Part shown: in pieces, positions 1-7,698 of the stretch | How the letters are laid out: each line of letters starts with the position of its first letter | How positions within the stretch are numbered: the first letter of the stretch is position 1 | Origin: JBQCEE01 sp051960575 | Lineage (GTDB): Bacteria; Actinomycetota; Actinomycetes; Mycobacteriales; Jatrophihabitantaceae | NCBI RefSeq assembly: GCF_051960575.1 | Contig: NZ_JBQCEE010000288.1 | Span: forward strand, 1 to 7,698 | DNA: 7,698 nucleotides | Reading direction: 5' to 3' | Translations under genes and position numbers: made by a program | The notes under the pieces: model-generated | The model's database searches: none | What the model was told of the DNA's origin: nothing | Seen by the model: the letters and a program-made list of their open reading frames with translations, nothing else

Positions 1-212
1 AGCACCGGGTTGCCCGCAGCGTCACTCGCCACCCGGTAGACCGGCAGGGACGTCACCGCGGCGACGGAGGCGGCCTGCTCGGGCGTGGCCGCACAGTGCT
101 CGACGAGGACGCGCACCCAGGCCGCCTCGACCGCGAGCATGGCGGCCACCAGCGCACCGTCGTCGCCGAGCCCGGCCGCGCGGTGCGCGCCGGGGAAGAG
201 CAGGTCAGCCAC
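1..212 (-). CDS. pcaB: 3-carboxy-cis,cis-muconate cycloisomerase, N-terminal part (runs off the left edge)
   Basis: The second enzyme of the protocatechuate branch of the beta-ketoadipate pathway. It converts beta-carboxy-cis,cis-muconate, the product of PcaHG, to gamma-carboxymuconolactone in the cytoplasm, and belongs to the fumarase/aspartase superfamily. Only about 70 codons are present, of the roughly 450 usual for the family. The visible residues begin VADLLFPGAHRAAGLGDD, followed by a helix with MLAVEAAWVRVLVEH, and end in AGNPV. This matches the start of actinobacterial PcaB, including the conserved AGNPVVP segment that is just being entered at the edge. I chose the GTG at 212-210, which overlaps the pcaG stop by 8 nt, the same arrangement as at the pcaH/pcaG junction. 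No good Shine-Dalgarno sequence precedes it, so translation probably depends on coupling. No ATG lies in a plausible place, so GTG is the best choice but not certain. Identity rests on the short N-terminus plus gene order. Confidence 0.85.
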   Translation of the reverse strand, partial: MADLLFPGAHRAAGLGDDGALVAAMLAVEAAWVRVLVEHCAATPEQAASVAAVTSLPVYRVASDAAGNPV

Positions 213-747
213 GGTGCCCGGGGAAGCCCAGGAACGGTGTCTGCCGCTCGCCCTGCAACCGGATGTCGAAACGCAGGTTCCCGTCCGGCTCGCGGACGGC
301 GACGAGGGCCGCACGGTCGTCGGCCGGGAGCCGCGCCAGCAGGGCGTCGTCGGCGTGGTCACCCGTCGGCAGGTAGGCACGGGTGAACAGCACGTCGAGC
401 AGCCCCCGGGCGAACACCGTCACCGCCACGAACGGCGCCGCCGGCTCGACCGTGCTGAACCAGTACCGGCCGGTGCGGTCGGTGCTGCTGCGGCCCCAGC
501 CGGTGAACGGCGAGCCGGCCCGACGGATCGAGCCCTCGACCGTCGGCACCGCACCGGTCGCGTCCGCCTGCCGGATCTCGACGAGGGCGTCGGGCACACC
601 GTGCCCCTCGCCGTCGAGCACGACGCCGTGCAGCAGCAGCGACCCGGGCGAGCCGACCGGCACGAGTTCGCGGTCGCCGGGGTACGGCAGCGCGTCGTGG
701 AAGAACGGCCCGATGGTCTGGCCGGGCGTCGCGGCGAGGTCAGGCAT
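205..747 (-). CDS. pcaG: Protocatechuate 3,4-dioxygenase alpha subunit
   Basis: The 180-residue non-catalytic partner of PcaH. In known enzymes alpha and beta pair and assemble into a larger oligomer that cleaves protocatechuate between its hydroxyls to beta-carboxymuconate. The N-terminus carries the family signature TPGQTIGPFFH (residues 7-17). It is followed by DALVEIRQAD (53-62), FTGWGR (81-86), FARGLLDVLFTRAYL (112-126) and the C-terminal NLRFDIRLQGERQTPFLGF (157-175). The region around 111-125, where the beta subunit has its iron-binding His residues, has no HxH, as expected for an alpha subunit. Length is within a little of the usual ~200. The ATG at 747-745 is supported by a GGAGG six bases upstream, inside the end of pcaH. 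The gene overlaps pcaH by 8 nt and pcaB by 8 nt, so it sits in a coupled operon. Confidence 0.95.
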   Translation of the reverse strand: MPDLAATPGQTIGPFFHDALPYPGDRELVPVGSPGSLLLHGVVLDGEGHGVPDALVEIRQADATGAVPTVEGSIRRAGSPFTGWGRSSTDRTGRYWFSTVEPAAPFVAVTVFARGLLDVLFTRAYLPTGDHADDALLARLPADDRAALVAVREPDGNLRFDIRLQGERQTPFLGFPGHRG

Positions 748-1480
748 CCTCGGCCTCCATCGGCGTGGCGTCGGCGCCGCCGAGCACGATGTCCCACCGG
801 TACCCGAGCAGCACCTCGGGCCGGGACAGGTCGTGGTCGTAGTGCGCGAGCAGCCGGTCGCGCGCCGCCGGGTCGGTGATGCTCTGGTAGATCGGGTCGT
901 ACGGGAACAGCGGGTCGCCCGGGAAGTAGAGCTGCGTGATCAGCCGCTGGGTGAACGCGGTGCCGAAGACGCTGAAGTGGATGTGCGCCGGACGCCACGC
1001 GTTGCGGTGGTTGCGCCACGGATACGGCCCCGGCTTGATCGTCACGAAGCGGTAGCCGCCGTCGTCGTCGGTGAGGCAGCGCCCCATGCCGGTGAAGTTC
1101 GGGTCGAGCGGCGCGGGGTGCTGGTCGCGCTGGTGCACGTAGCGCCCGGCGGCGTTGGCCTGCCAGATCTCGACCAACTGGCCGCGCACCGGCCGGCCGG
1201 CGGCGTCGAGCACCCGCCCCTGCACCACCATGCGCGACCCGATCGGCTCGCCGCGGCCGCCGATCGTCAGGTCGGCCTCGAGCGGGTCGACGTCGCTGTG
1301 ACCGAACACCGGCGCGACCAGTTCGGCGCCCTCGGGGTCGGCCTGCACGAACGCCTTCGTCGGGTGCCGCAGCACCGAGCTCCGGTACGGCGGGAAGTCG
1401 AGCCGCGGACGTGTCGTGTCCCCGTCGGTGGCCTCGTGCGCGGCCGCGATCTCGCGGTCGATCGTGCGCTGCGCGTCCAT
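740..1480 (-). CDS. pcaH: Protocatechuate 3,4-dioxygenase beta subunit (catalytic)
   Basis: Catalytic subunit of the intradiol ring-cleaving dioxygenase, which uses non-haem Fe(III) and O2 to convert protocatechuate to beta-carboxy-cis,cis-muconate. All four iron ligands known from the Pseudomonas enzyme can be placed: Tyr114 (AAGRYVHQ), Tyr153 (PGPYPW), and His166 and His168 (RPAHIHFS). The active-site Arg is Arg163. Also present are VEIWQANAAGRY (103-114), LDPNFTGMGRCLTDDDG (125-141) and a C-terminal LLGYRWDIVLGG (224-235). Its 246 residues match the usual length of about 235-250. It starts at the ATG 1480-1478; the N-terminal IDREIAAAHEA helix fits family starts. No strong ribosome site is visible upstream (GGGTC only). 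It is the first gene of the visible pcaHGB operon and diverges from the IclR regulator, whose likely operator lies in the 91-nt gap. Confidence 0.97.
   Translation of the reverse strand: MDAQRTIDREIAAAHEATDGDTTRPRLDFPPYRSSVLRHPTKAFVQADPEGAELVAPVFGHSDVDPLEADLTIGGRGEPIGSRMVVQGRVLDAAGRPVRGQLVEIWQANAAGRYVHQRDQHPAPLDPNFTGMGRCLTDDDGGYRFVTIKPGPYPWRNHRNAWRPAHIHFSVFGTAFTQRLITQLYFPGDPLFPYDPIYQSITDPAARDRLLAHYDHDLSRPEVLLGYRWDIVLGGADATPMEAEDA
754..758 (-). promoter_or_regulatory. Ribosome binding site of pcaG
   Basis: On the minus strand, GGAGG sits six bases before the pcaG ATG and inside the last codons of pcaH. It supports the pcaG start and the idea that pcaG is translated from the pcaH message. Confidence 0.7.
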
Positions 1481-1571
1481 GACCCAGAGTCAAGCCGACA
1501 CGGCCGCCCCGGTCCACCGCTGGTTCCCGCTCAGCGGAAGACTGGAGCCCGAGCGGACGGAGGTGGCAGCG
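1481..1571. promoter_or_regulatory. Divergent pcaH/regulator intergenic region with candidate IclR-type operator
   Basis: This 91-nt gap should hold both divergent promoters. Seen directly: CCGCTG at 1517-1522 and its exact complement CAGCGG at 1532-1537, a 6-bp inverted repeat with a 9-nt spacer. A further copy in the same orientation as the second, AGCGGA, is at 1552-1557 and matches 1533-1538. Two facing copies plus one direct copy is the layout known for the operator of Acinetobacter PcaU, an IclR-family pca regulator, although there the repeats are 10 bp and perfect. In DNA this rich in G and C such short repeats can arise by chance, so the operator role is inference. No convincing -10/-35 pair was found for either direction. 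Confidence 0.45.
1559..1564 (+). promoter_or_regulatory. Ribosome binding site that fixes the regulator start
   Basis: GGAGGT lies seven bases before the ATG at 1572. It is the only strong Shine-Dalgarno sequence near any in-frame start of the regulator, and so decides for 1572 over the upstream ATGs at 1416 and 1479. Confidence 0.8.
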
Positions 1572-2333
1572 ATGGCGGGCAACACGTCACGACCCGGGGT
1601 CTCGGTCGCGTCCCGCGTGCTGGCCGTGCTCGGCGCGTTCGACGACGCCCACCGCAGCCTCTCGCTGACCCAGCTCGCCGCGCGGGCCGACCTGCCGCTG
1701 GCGACCGCTCACCGCCTGGCCGGCGAGCTCACCGGGTTCGGCGCGTTGCGCCGCACACCGTCGGGCGCGTACGTCATCGGCCGCCGCATGTGGTCGCTAG
1801 GGCTGCTCGCCCCGGTGCAGACCGACCTGCGTGAGACGGCGTCGCCGTTCCTGCACGACCTCTACGCCGCCACCCTGGCGACGGTGCATCTCGCGGTGCG
1901 CGACGCCGACCAGGTGCTCTACCTCGACCGCATCGCCGGCCACCGCTCGGTGCCGGTCGTCAGCACGGTCGGCTCACGGCTGCCGATGCACGCGACCGGC
2001 GTCGGCAAGGTGCTGCTCGCCCACGCGCCGGCCGACGTGCAGCAGGCGGTGCTCGCGTCCCTGTCCCGGGTCACGCCGTACACCGTCACCCACGCGCCGC
2101 GCCTGCGCGAGCAGCTCCGCCGTGTGCGGTCCGACGGGTACGCGACGACGGTCGAGGAGATGAGCCTCGGCGCGTGCTCCGTCGCCGTCCCGGTGTTCGC
2201 CGGGCAGCGTGTCGAGGCCGCGCTCGGCATCGTCGTGCCCACGCTCAAGCGCGACCGGGCCCGCCTCGTGTCTGCGCTGCAGGTCGCAGCGCACGGCATC
2301 GGCCGCAGCTACGCCGCCGATCAGCCGGTGTAG
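1572..2333 (+). CDS. IclR-family transcriptional regulator, probable regulator of the pca genes
   Basis: A 253-residue DNA-binding regulator of typical IclR length. Residues about 10-75 form the winged helix-turn-helix: SVASRVLAVLGAFDD, then LSLTQLAARADLPLATAHRLAGEL as the HTH, then the wing up to YVIGRRMWSLG. Residues about 85-250 are the effector-binding domain, with YLDRIAG (117-123), the conserved GSRLPMHATGVGKVLLA (134-150), EEMSLGACSVAVPVF (195-209) and ALGIVVP (217-223). The start at 1572 has a GGAGGT seven bases upstream and gives a normal N-terminus. Regulators of this family (PcaR, PcaU, PobR) respond to aromatic-pathway compounds and often sit beside pca genes. Divergence from pcaH suggests it controls pcaHGB, either as an activator or a repressor. 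The effector cannot be read from the sequence. The gene name pcaR is plausible but not proven. Its 3' end overlaps the dehydrogenase gene by 13 nt, tail to tail. Confidence 0.92.
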   Translation: MAGNTSRPGVSVASRVLAVLGAFDDAHRSLSLTQLAARADLPLATAHRLAGELTGFGALRRTPSGAYVIGRRMWSLGLLAPVQTDLRETASPFLHDLYAATLATVHLAVRDADQVLYLDRIAGHRSVPVVSTVGSRLPMHATGVGKVLLAHAPADVQQAVLASLSRVTPYTVTHAPRLREQLRRVRSDGYATTVEEMSLGACSVAVPVFAGQRVEAALGIVVPTLKRDRARLVSALQVAAHGIGRSYAADQPV

Positions 2334-3175
2334 TCGAAGAACCCCCGGCCGCTCTTGCGCCCGAGCAGGCCGGCGTCGACCATCCGCAGCAGGAACGGGA
2401 CGGGTGAGTAGAGCGGTTCCTTGAACTCCTCGTACATCGCCTCGGCGATGGCCTTGATCGTGTCGAGGCCGATCAGGTCGGCCAGGTGCAGCGGGCCCAT
2501 CGGGTGGTTGCAGCCGAGCACCATGCCCGAGTCGATGTCCTCCGCGGTCGCGAACCCGGAGTCGAGCATCCGGATCGCCGCCAGGATGTAGGGCACCAGC
2601 AGCGAGTTCACGACGAAGCCGGCGCGGTCCTGCGACCGGACCACGGTCTTGCCGAGGACGTCGACCGCGAAGGCCCGGGCGCGGTCCTCGATCGCCGGTG
2701 CCGTCAGCAGCGACGGCACCAGTTCGACGAGCTGCAGCACCGGCACCGGGTTGAAGAAGTGCAGCCCGATGACGTGGTCGGGCCGGTTCGTCGCCATCGC
2801 GATCTTCATGATCGGGATCGACGAGGTGTTGCTCGCCAGCACGGCGTCCGGGTCGACGACGACCTCGTCGAGCCGCCGGAACACCTCGCTCTTCAGCCCC
2901 TCGTCCTCGGCGATCGCCTCGACGACGAGCTCGCGGTCGTGCAGGGCGGCGTACTCGGTCGTGAAGGTGATCCGCTCGAGCGTGCGCGCACGTGCCTCGT
3001 CTGTCGCCTTGCCCCGCGCGACGGCGCGGTCGAGCGAGCTCGTCACCCGGCGCCGGCCCGCCGCGACGGCCGCGTCGTCGCGCTCGACGACCACGACGTC
3101 GAGGTCGGCGCGAGCGCACACCTCGGTGATGCCCGCACCCATCAGTCCGCAGCCCACCACGCCGATGCGCCTCAT
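2321..3175 (-). CDS. 3-hydroxybutyryl-CoA (3-hydroxyacyl-CoA) dehydrogenase
   Basis: An NAD(P)-dependent cytoplasmic enzyme that interconverts (S)-3-hydroxybutyryl-CoA and acetoacetyl-CoA in short-chain fatty acid or aromatic-degradation metabolism. Its 284 residues match stand-alone FadB2/Hbd/PaaH proteins. The N-terminal Rossmann domain has GVVGCGLMGAGI with the GxGxxG at 8-13 and the beta-2 acid at Glu31. Catalytic residues align with human HAD: Ser118 in SNTSSIPI, His139 in GLHFFNPVP, Glu151 in QLVELV and Asn190 in GFVVNSLLVPY. The C-terminal dimer domain has NHPMGPLHLADLIGLD (223-238) and GRKSGRGFFDY (272-282). The start at ATG 3175 puts the Rossmann strand directly at the N-terminus; only a weak GGA precedes it. 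The wording around SNTSS and HFFNPVPVLQLVELV is closest, from memory, to mycobacterial FadB2. It is separated from the upstream ATPase by hairpins and 132 nt, so it probably has its own promoter. A link to the pca genes is possible but unproven. Confidence 0.93.
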   Translation of the reverse strand: MRRIGVVGCGLMGAGITEVCARADLDVVVVERDDAAVAAGRRRVTSSLDRAVARGKATDEARARTLERITFTTEYAALHDRELVVEAIAEDEGLKSEVFRRLDEVVVDPDAVLASNTSSIPIMKIAMATNRPDHVIGLHFFNPVPVLQLVELVPSLLTAPAIEDRARAFAVDVLGKTVVRSQDRAGFVVNSLLVPYILAAIRMLDSGFATAEDIDSGMVLGCNHPMGPLHLADLIGLDTIKAIAEAMYEEFKEPLYSPVPFLLRMVDAGLLGRKSGRGFFDYTG

Positions 3176-3272
3176 CGGGTAGTTCCGGTCACGGTCGTCG
3201 TCGAGGCGGTGGCAATGGCGGGCACGGTGCTCCGTTCGCTGGCGGTCGGGTGCGGCGGCGTCACTCGATGCG

Positions 3273-3296
3273 GGACGCCGACATGGTCGGACGTCC
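3273..3296 (-). terminator. Candidate terminator hairpin after the ATPase gene
   Basis: Left arm GGACGCCGAC (3273-3282), loop ATG, right arm GTCGG + A + CGTCC (3286-3296). This is a ten-pair GC-rich stem with a single bulged A at 3291 and a three-base loop. It lies 12-35 nt past the ATPase stop codon. There is no run of U after it on the minus strand, which is common for actinobacterial terminators but leaves the call as inference. Confidence 0.55.
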
Positions 3297-3307
3297 TACT
3301 GTCGCGG

Positions 3308-5640
<2,333 letters not shown>

Positions 5641-5644
<4 letters not shown>

Positions 5645-6687
5645 GCAGGCGGCGGCGAGCGCCTGGTCGGCCGCAACAGACCGACGACGCCGGCGAGCAG
5701 GGCGAGCGCGCCGATCGCGACGGTGAACCAGGCGAGCGGCTGGAAGGACACCGACCGCACGTCGCGGTAGTCGCCGAGGTGGCGGTCGAAGCGGCCGACC
5801 AGGTCGTGCAGCCGCGCCGAGGCCGCGGGCCCATCGGCGATCAGCGCGCCGGTCGCCGGTGCGACGCCGGCGAGGTTGCTCACGAGCACCTGCGGGGTGG
5901 TGTGCATCGCCGACGCGAACGCCGGCAGCATCTGGTCGCGCAACTGGGTGCCCATGCGGTCGATGGCCGTCGCTTCAGCGCCGGCCCGCGCGACGAACTC
6001 GCTCGTGTAGACCGGGCGCAGCCGGTCGTTCAACCGGTCGGCGTCGCCCGTCTTCGTGATCAGGTCGGTCGCGAGCGGCACGGTGATCAACACGACGCCC
6101 AGCACCGCGGCGCATGCCGCCGCCGCACGCGGGCGGAACCACGCCAGCACGCCCGAAGCGACGAGCAGCACGCCGCCGGCGAGCAGGAACCAGGGCACGG
6201 TGGCGGCGGGCACGTCCTTGGTTGGGATGGCGTCGGCCGAGGCGAACATCCCACGATCGGCCTGCAACTCCGTGAGGGTCCGGCGGAAGTCCGCCACTGC
6301 GGTGGGGGCGATCTGCAGCCCTCGGGCGAAGTCGGGGAACTGGCTCGCGAGCTGCGTCTGCAGCTGGGCCGGTGTGGTCCGAAGCTGCGCGGCGAGCAGC
6401 GGCAGCACCGTCGTGCGCAGTTCGCCGACCGCGGTGTCGAGGCGGTTCAGGTCGGTCTGCGAGGCGGTGATCGACTGCGTCGTCATCACCGGCCGGAAGC
6501 CGTCGGTCAGGCGGTCCCACGCAGGGGCCGCGGTGGTCAGGTGGGTGATCAGCACCCAGCCGGCGAGGGCCACACCCGAGGCCGCCAGCAGCACTGCCGT
6601 CAGTCCGACGCGCAGGCCCCCGTGACCGCGCAGTGCGCGCGCCGACGGACGGTGCCAGTGGTGGGTGGACAGCGACGCGGTGGTCAT
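5641..6687 (-). CDS. Four-helix membrane protein with two copies of one domain, function unknown
   Basis: I do not recognise a named family. The 348 residues give TM helices at about 26-50, 164-184, 188-208 and 318-338. Between them are two mostly helical, probably extracytoplasmic stretches (about 51-163 and 209-317), preceded by a basic N-terminal tail (RPSARALRGHGGLR). The two halves are copies: DRLxDxxRPVxT at 58-69 and 217-228, LPxxAxxxxTTP at 95-106 and 254-265 (both at a constant offset of 159), then WF...SGVLAWFRP against WF...AGVVGLLRP closing each unit. I chose the ATG at 6687 (MTTASLSTHH); longer in-frame starts would run back over the upstream gene. The preceding gene ends 13 nt before it, and the ATPase starts on its stop codon (ATGA). 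The context suggests an accessory or sensor for the ATPase or for membrane stress, which is inference. Confidence 0.75.
5665..6516 (-). repeat. Protein-level tandem duplication within the membrane protein
   Basis: Residues 58-187 (6516-6127) and 217-341 (6039-5665) of the four-helix protein align over their length. Shared positions include DRL, RPV, LP, TTP, WF, GV and RP. Spacing is a constant 159 residues over the first part and 154 in the last helix. Divergence is high, so the duplication is old. Confidence 0.6.
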
Positions 6688-6700
6688 CGTGGTCGTCCGA

Positions 6701-6952
6701 TCAGGTGATGGGTTCGGTGAGGCCGGCCAGTTCGGCCATGGCCGTGCGGTAGGTCGCGCCGTCGATCCGCCCACGGCGCAGGTCCGCGGTGAGCTCGAGC
6801 TCGCGACGTTCGGCGTCGCCGGTGGGTGCGTCGCCCCGGCGGCCCGCGCGACGGCACGGGCACCGCTTGACGAGCCGGTCGACGACCGGGATCTCGGCGA
6901 TGCTGAGGGTGACGACCACGGTGTACGCCAGCACCACGAGCAGCGCGATCAT
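6701..6952 (-). CDS. Small one-helix membrane protein with SHOCT-like C-terminus
   Basis: An 83-residue protein of unknown function. Residues 2-18 (IALLVVLAYTVVVTLSI) form a single N-terminal membrane helix, followed by a basic linker with two cysteines (KRCPCRRAGRR, 29-39). Residues about 48-76 (ERRELELTADLRRGRIDGATYRTAMAELA) look like a SHOCT-type short helical domain, in which a charged helix, a G(K/R)I turn and a second helix ending in a Leu-rich stretch are typical. The ATG at 6952 overlaps the stop of the upstream stress-protein gene as ATGA, and GGGGGA six bases upstream is a good ribosome site. A longer start at 7054 would only add a low-complexity Arg/Gly stretch read from the neighbouring gene. 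SHOCT domains are known at the ends of many membrane-associated proteins and may mediate oligomerisation. The specific role here is unknown. Confidence 0.75.
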   Translation of the reverse strand: MIALLVVLAYTVVVTLSIAEIPVVDRLVKRCPCRRAGRRGDAPTGDAERRELELTADLRRGRIDGATYRTAMAELAGLTEPIT

Positions 6953-7698
6953 GTCGGTTCCCCCACCGTGCGCAGCAGGTCCGCCTCGTCCTCCTCGTCG
7001 GCGCGTGCCAGCCGGCCCAGCGAGTCGGTCTCGGGGACGAACAGCACCGGGCACCGGGCGAGCGCCTCGGCGCCGTCGACCAGCCGCAGCGAGTGCGTGC
7101 TCGCGGCCAGCATCCGGCTGCTGTCGGCGACGCGGGTGACCGCGGCGAGCGGGTCGTCGACGTCGATCTCGCCGACGAAGGCGACGTCGGGGTGCTGCTC
7201 ACGCAAGGGGTAGAGCAGCTCGCCGAGCCCGACCTGTTCCTCCGCGATGAGCTCGGACGGTTGCCGCGCCGGGTGCCGCAGGGCTCCGTGCAGTTGCAGC
7301 ACGCGCAGGGCGACGTGCTCGCGTTCGGCCTCGTCCACCGCGATCTGCAACAGGCGTTGCGGGATGTCCGGTGTCGGCAGCAGGACCGTGACGGGCAGGT
7401 CCCGATGCGCCTCCCACTGCGGTTGCGGCGGCAGCACGAGCACCGGACACCTGGAGCCGGCGACGACGTCCCGCGCCACGACGCCGCCCGCGACGTCGGC
7501 ACCCATGACGACGAGGTCGGCGACGGCGGACAGGTCGGTCAGCACGTCGCTCGGCTCGCCGGCGACGGCCGAGCCACCGACCTCGGCCGCGACCCGCGCC
7601 GCGCGGAGCGGCACCTCGGTCCGCGACACGACCCGCAGGGCGCCCTCGAGGCGCAGGGTGCGCTCACGCTCGACCGGTTCCCAGTGACAGTCGGCCAG
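6949..7698 (-). CDS. Tandem universal stress protein (UspA-type), N-terminus beyond the right edge
   Basis: The frame stays open to the window edge, so the true start lies outside; 249 codons are visible. The first Usp domain is cut: residues 1-91 hold its second half, with DVLTDLSAVADLVVMGADVAGG and the end strand CPVLVLPP. A second Usp domain starts at about 100 with LPVTVLLPTPDIPQRLLQIAVDEA and ends in CPVLFVPETD (216-224). Usp proteins are cytoplasmic adenine-nucleotide-binding or signalling proteins induced by stress, hypoxia or growth arrest. The usual ATP loop G-2x-G-9x-G-S/T before the last strand is not recognisable in either domain: here only about 20 residues separate VVMG from the final strand, so the loop looks shortened. 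The acidic C-terminal tail is ARADEEDEADLLR. An internal GTG at 7629 could be mistaken for a start, but Usp-like sequence continues upstream of it. It is the first visible gene of the operon that ends in the P-type ATPase. Confidence 0.85.
   Translation of the reverse strand: MADCHWEPVERERTLRLEGALRVVSRTEVPLRAARVAAEVGGSAVAGEPSDVLTDLSAVADLVVMGADVAGGVVARDVVAGSRCPVLVLPPQPQWEAHRDLPVTVLLPTPDIPQRLLQIAVDEAEREHVALRVLQLHGALRHPARQPSELIAEEQVGLGELLYPLREQHPDVAFVGEIDVDDPLAAVTRVADSSRMLAASTHSLRLVDGAEALARCPVLFVPETDSLGRLARADEEDEADLLRTVGEPT
6959..6964 (-). promoter_or_regulatory. Ribosome binding site of the small membrane protein
   Basis: GGGGGA on the minus strand, six bases before the ATG at 6952 and inside the end of the stress-protein gene. 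It fixes this start and allows both coupled and independent initiation. Confidence 0.6.

Noticed and set aside
1488..1493. TTGACT on the minus strand as a pcaH -35 box
   Set aside because: It ends only 7 nt before the pcaH start codon, so the transcript would begin inside the coding region. The pcaH N-terminus looks genuine.
1416..1571. Longer N-terminus for the IclR regulator (starts at 1416 or 1479)
   Set aside because: Neither ATG has a Shine-Dalgarno sequence, the added residues do not resemble IclR proteins, and the extension would overlap pcaH. The ATG at 1572 has GGAGGT at the right distance.
383..1834. A 483-codon plus-strand frame covering pcaG, pcaH and the start of the regulator
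   Set aside because: It is a shadow of pcaH/pcaG with Arg-rich, domain-free translation. It also crosses the divergent promoter region and the regulator start.
3176..3272. Promoter for the dehydrogenase gene
   Set aside because: A promoter is expected here, but I saw no -35/-10 pair or operator-like repeat that I could defend.
6688..6774. Upstream in-frame ATG (6774) for the four-helix membrane protein
   Set aside because: It would add 29 Pro/Arg/Thr-rich residues that are a shadow of the small membrane protein gene. The start at 6687 avoids this overlap.
6949..7629. GTG at 7629 as the start of the stress-protein gene
   Set aside because: The frame remains open to the window edge, and the first Usp domain would be cut in the middle by this start, so the gene is treated as partial.

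Overview
The window comes from a high-GC actinobacterium. Base composition is about 70% GC by eye, third codon positions are almost all G or C, genes are tightly packed with 4- to 13-nt overlaps, and the proteins read like those of Micrococcales/Intrasporangiaceae-type organisms; the exact genus is inference. No tRNA, rRNA, CRISPR array, insertion sequence or other mobile element is visible, and no gap longer than 132 nt lies between genes.

Positions 1-2333 hold a protocatechuate catabolism locus (beta-ketoadipate pathway). On the minus strand, pcaH, pcaG and the first 70 codons of pcaB run in that order, with an 8-nt overlap at each junction. PcaH and PcaG form protocatechuate 3,4-dioxygenase, which opens the aromatic ring. 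PcaB cycloisomerises the product. An IclR-family regulator is transcribed divergently from pcaH, probably as a PcaR/PcaU-type pathway regulator. The gap between the two start codons is 91 nt and contains a three-copy CAGCGG-type repeat that is a candidate operator.

Positions 2321-3175 (minus) encode a 3-hydroxybutyryl-CoA dehydrogenase of the FadB2/Hbd/PaaH kind. Its 3' end overlaps that of the regulator by 13 nt, tail to tail.

Positions 3308-7698 (minus) form an apparent four-gene operon unrelated to aromatic catabolism. In transcription order it contains a tandem universal-stress-protein gene (5' end outside the window), an 83-aa one-helix membrane protein with a SHOCT-like tail, a 348-aa four-helix membrane protein built from two copies of one unit, and a 778-aa P2-like cation-transporting P-type ATPase. 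The first and last junctions are ATGA overlaps and the middle gap is 13 nt, so the genes are probably co-translated. Two overlapping hairpins at the ATPase stop codon probably end this transcript. The pairing of a Usp gene with a P2-type ATPase recalls the Rv1996-ctpF pair of the Mycobacterium tuberculosis DosR regulon. The duplicated membrane protein, and the ATPase's altered ion site (His where SERCA has Asp800), are the least explained parts of the window.
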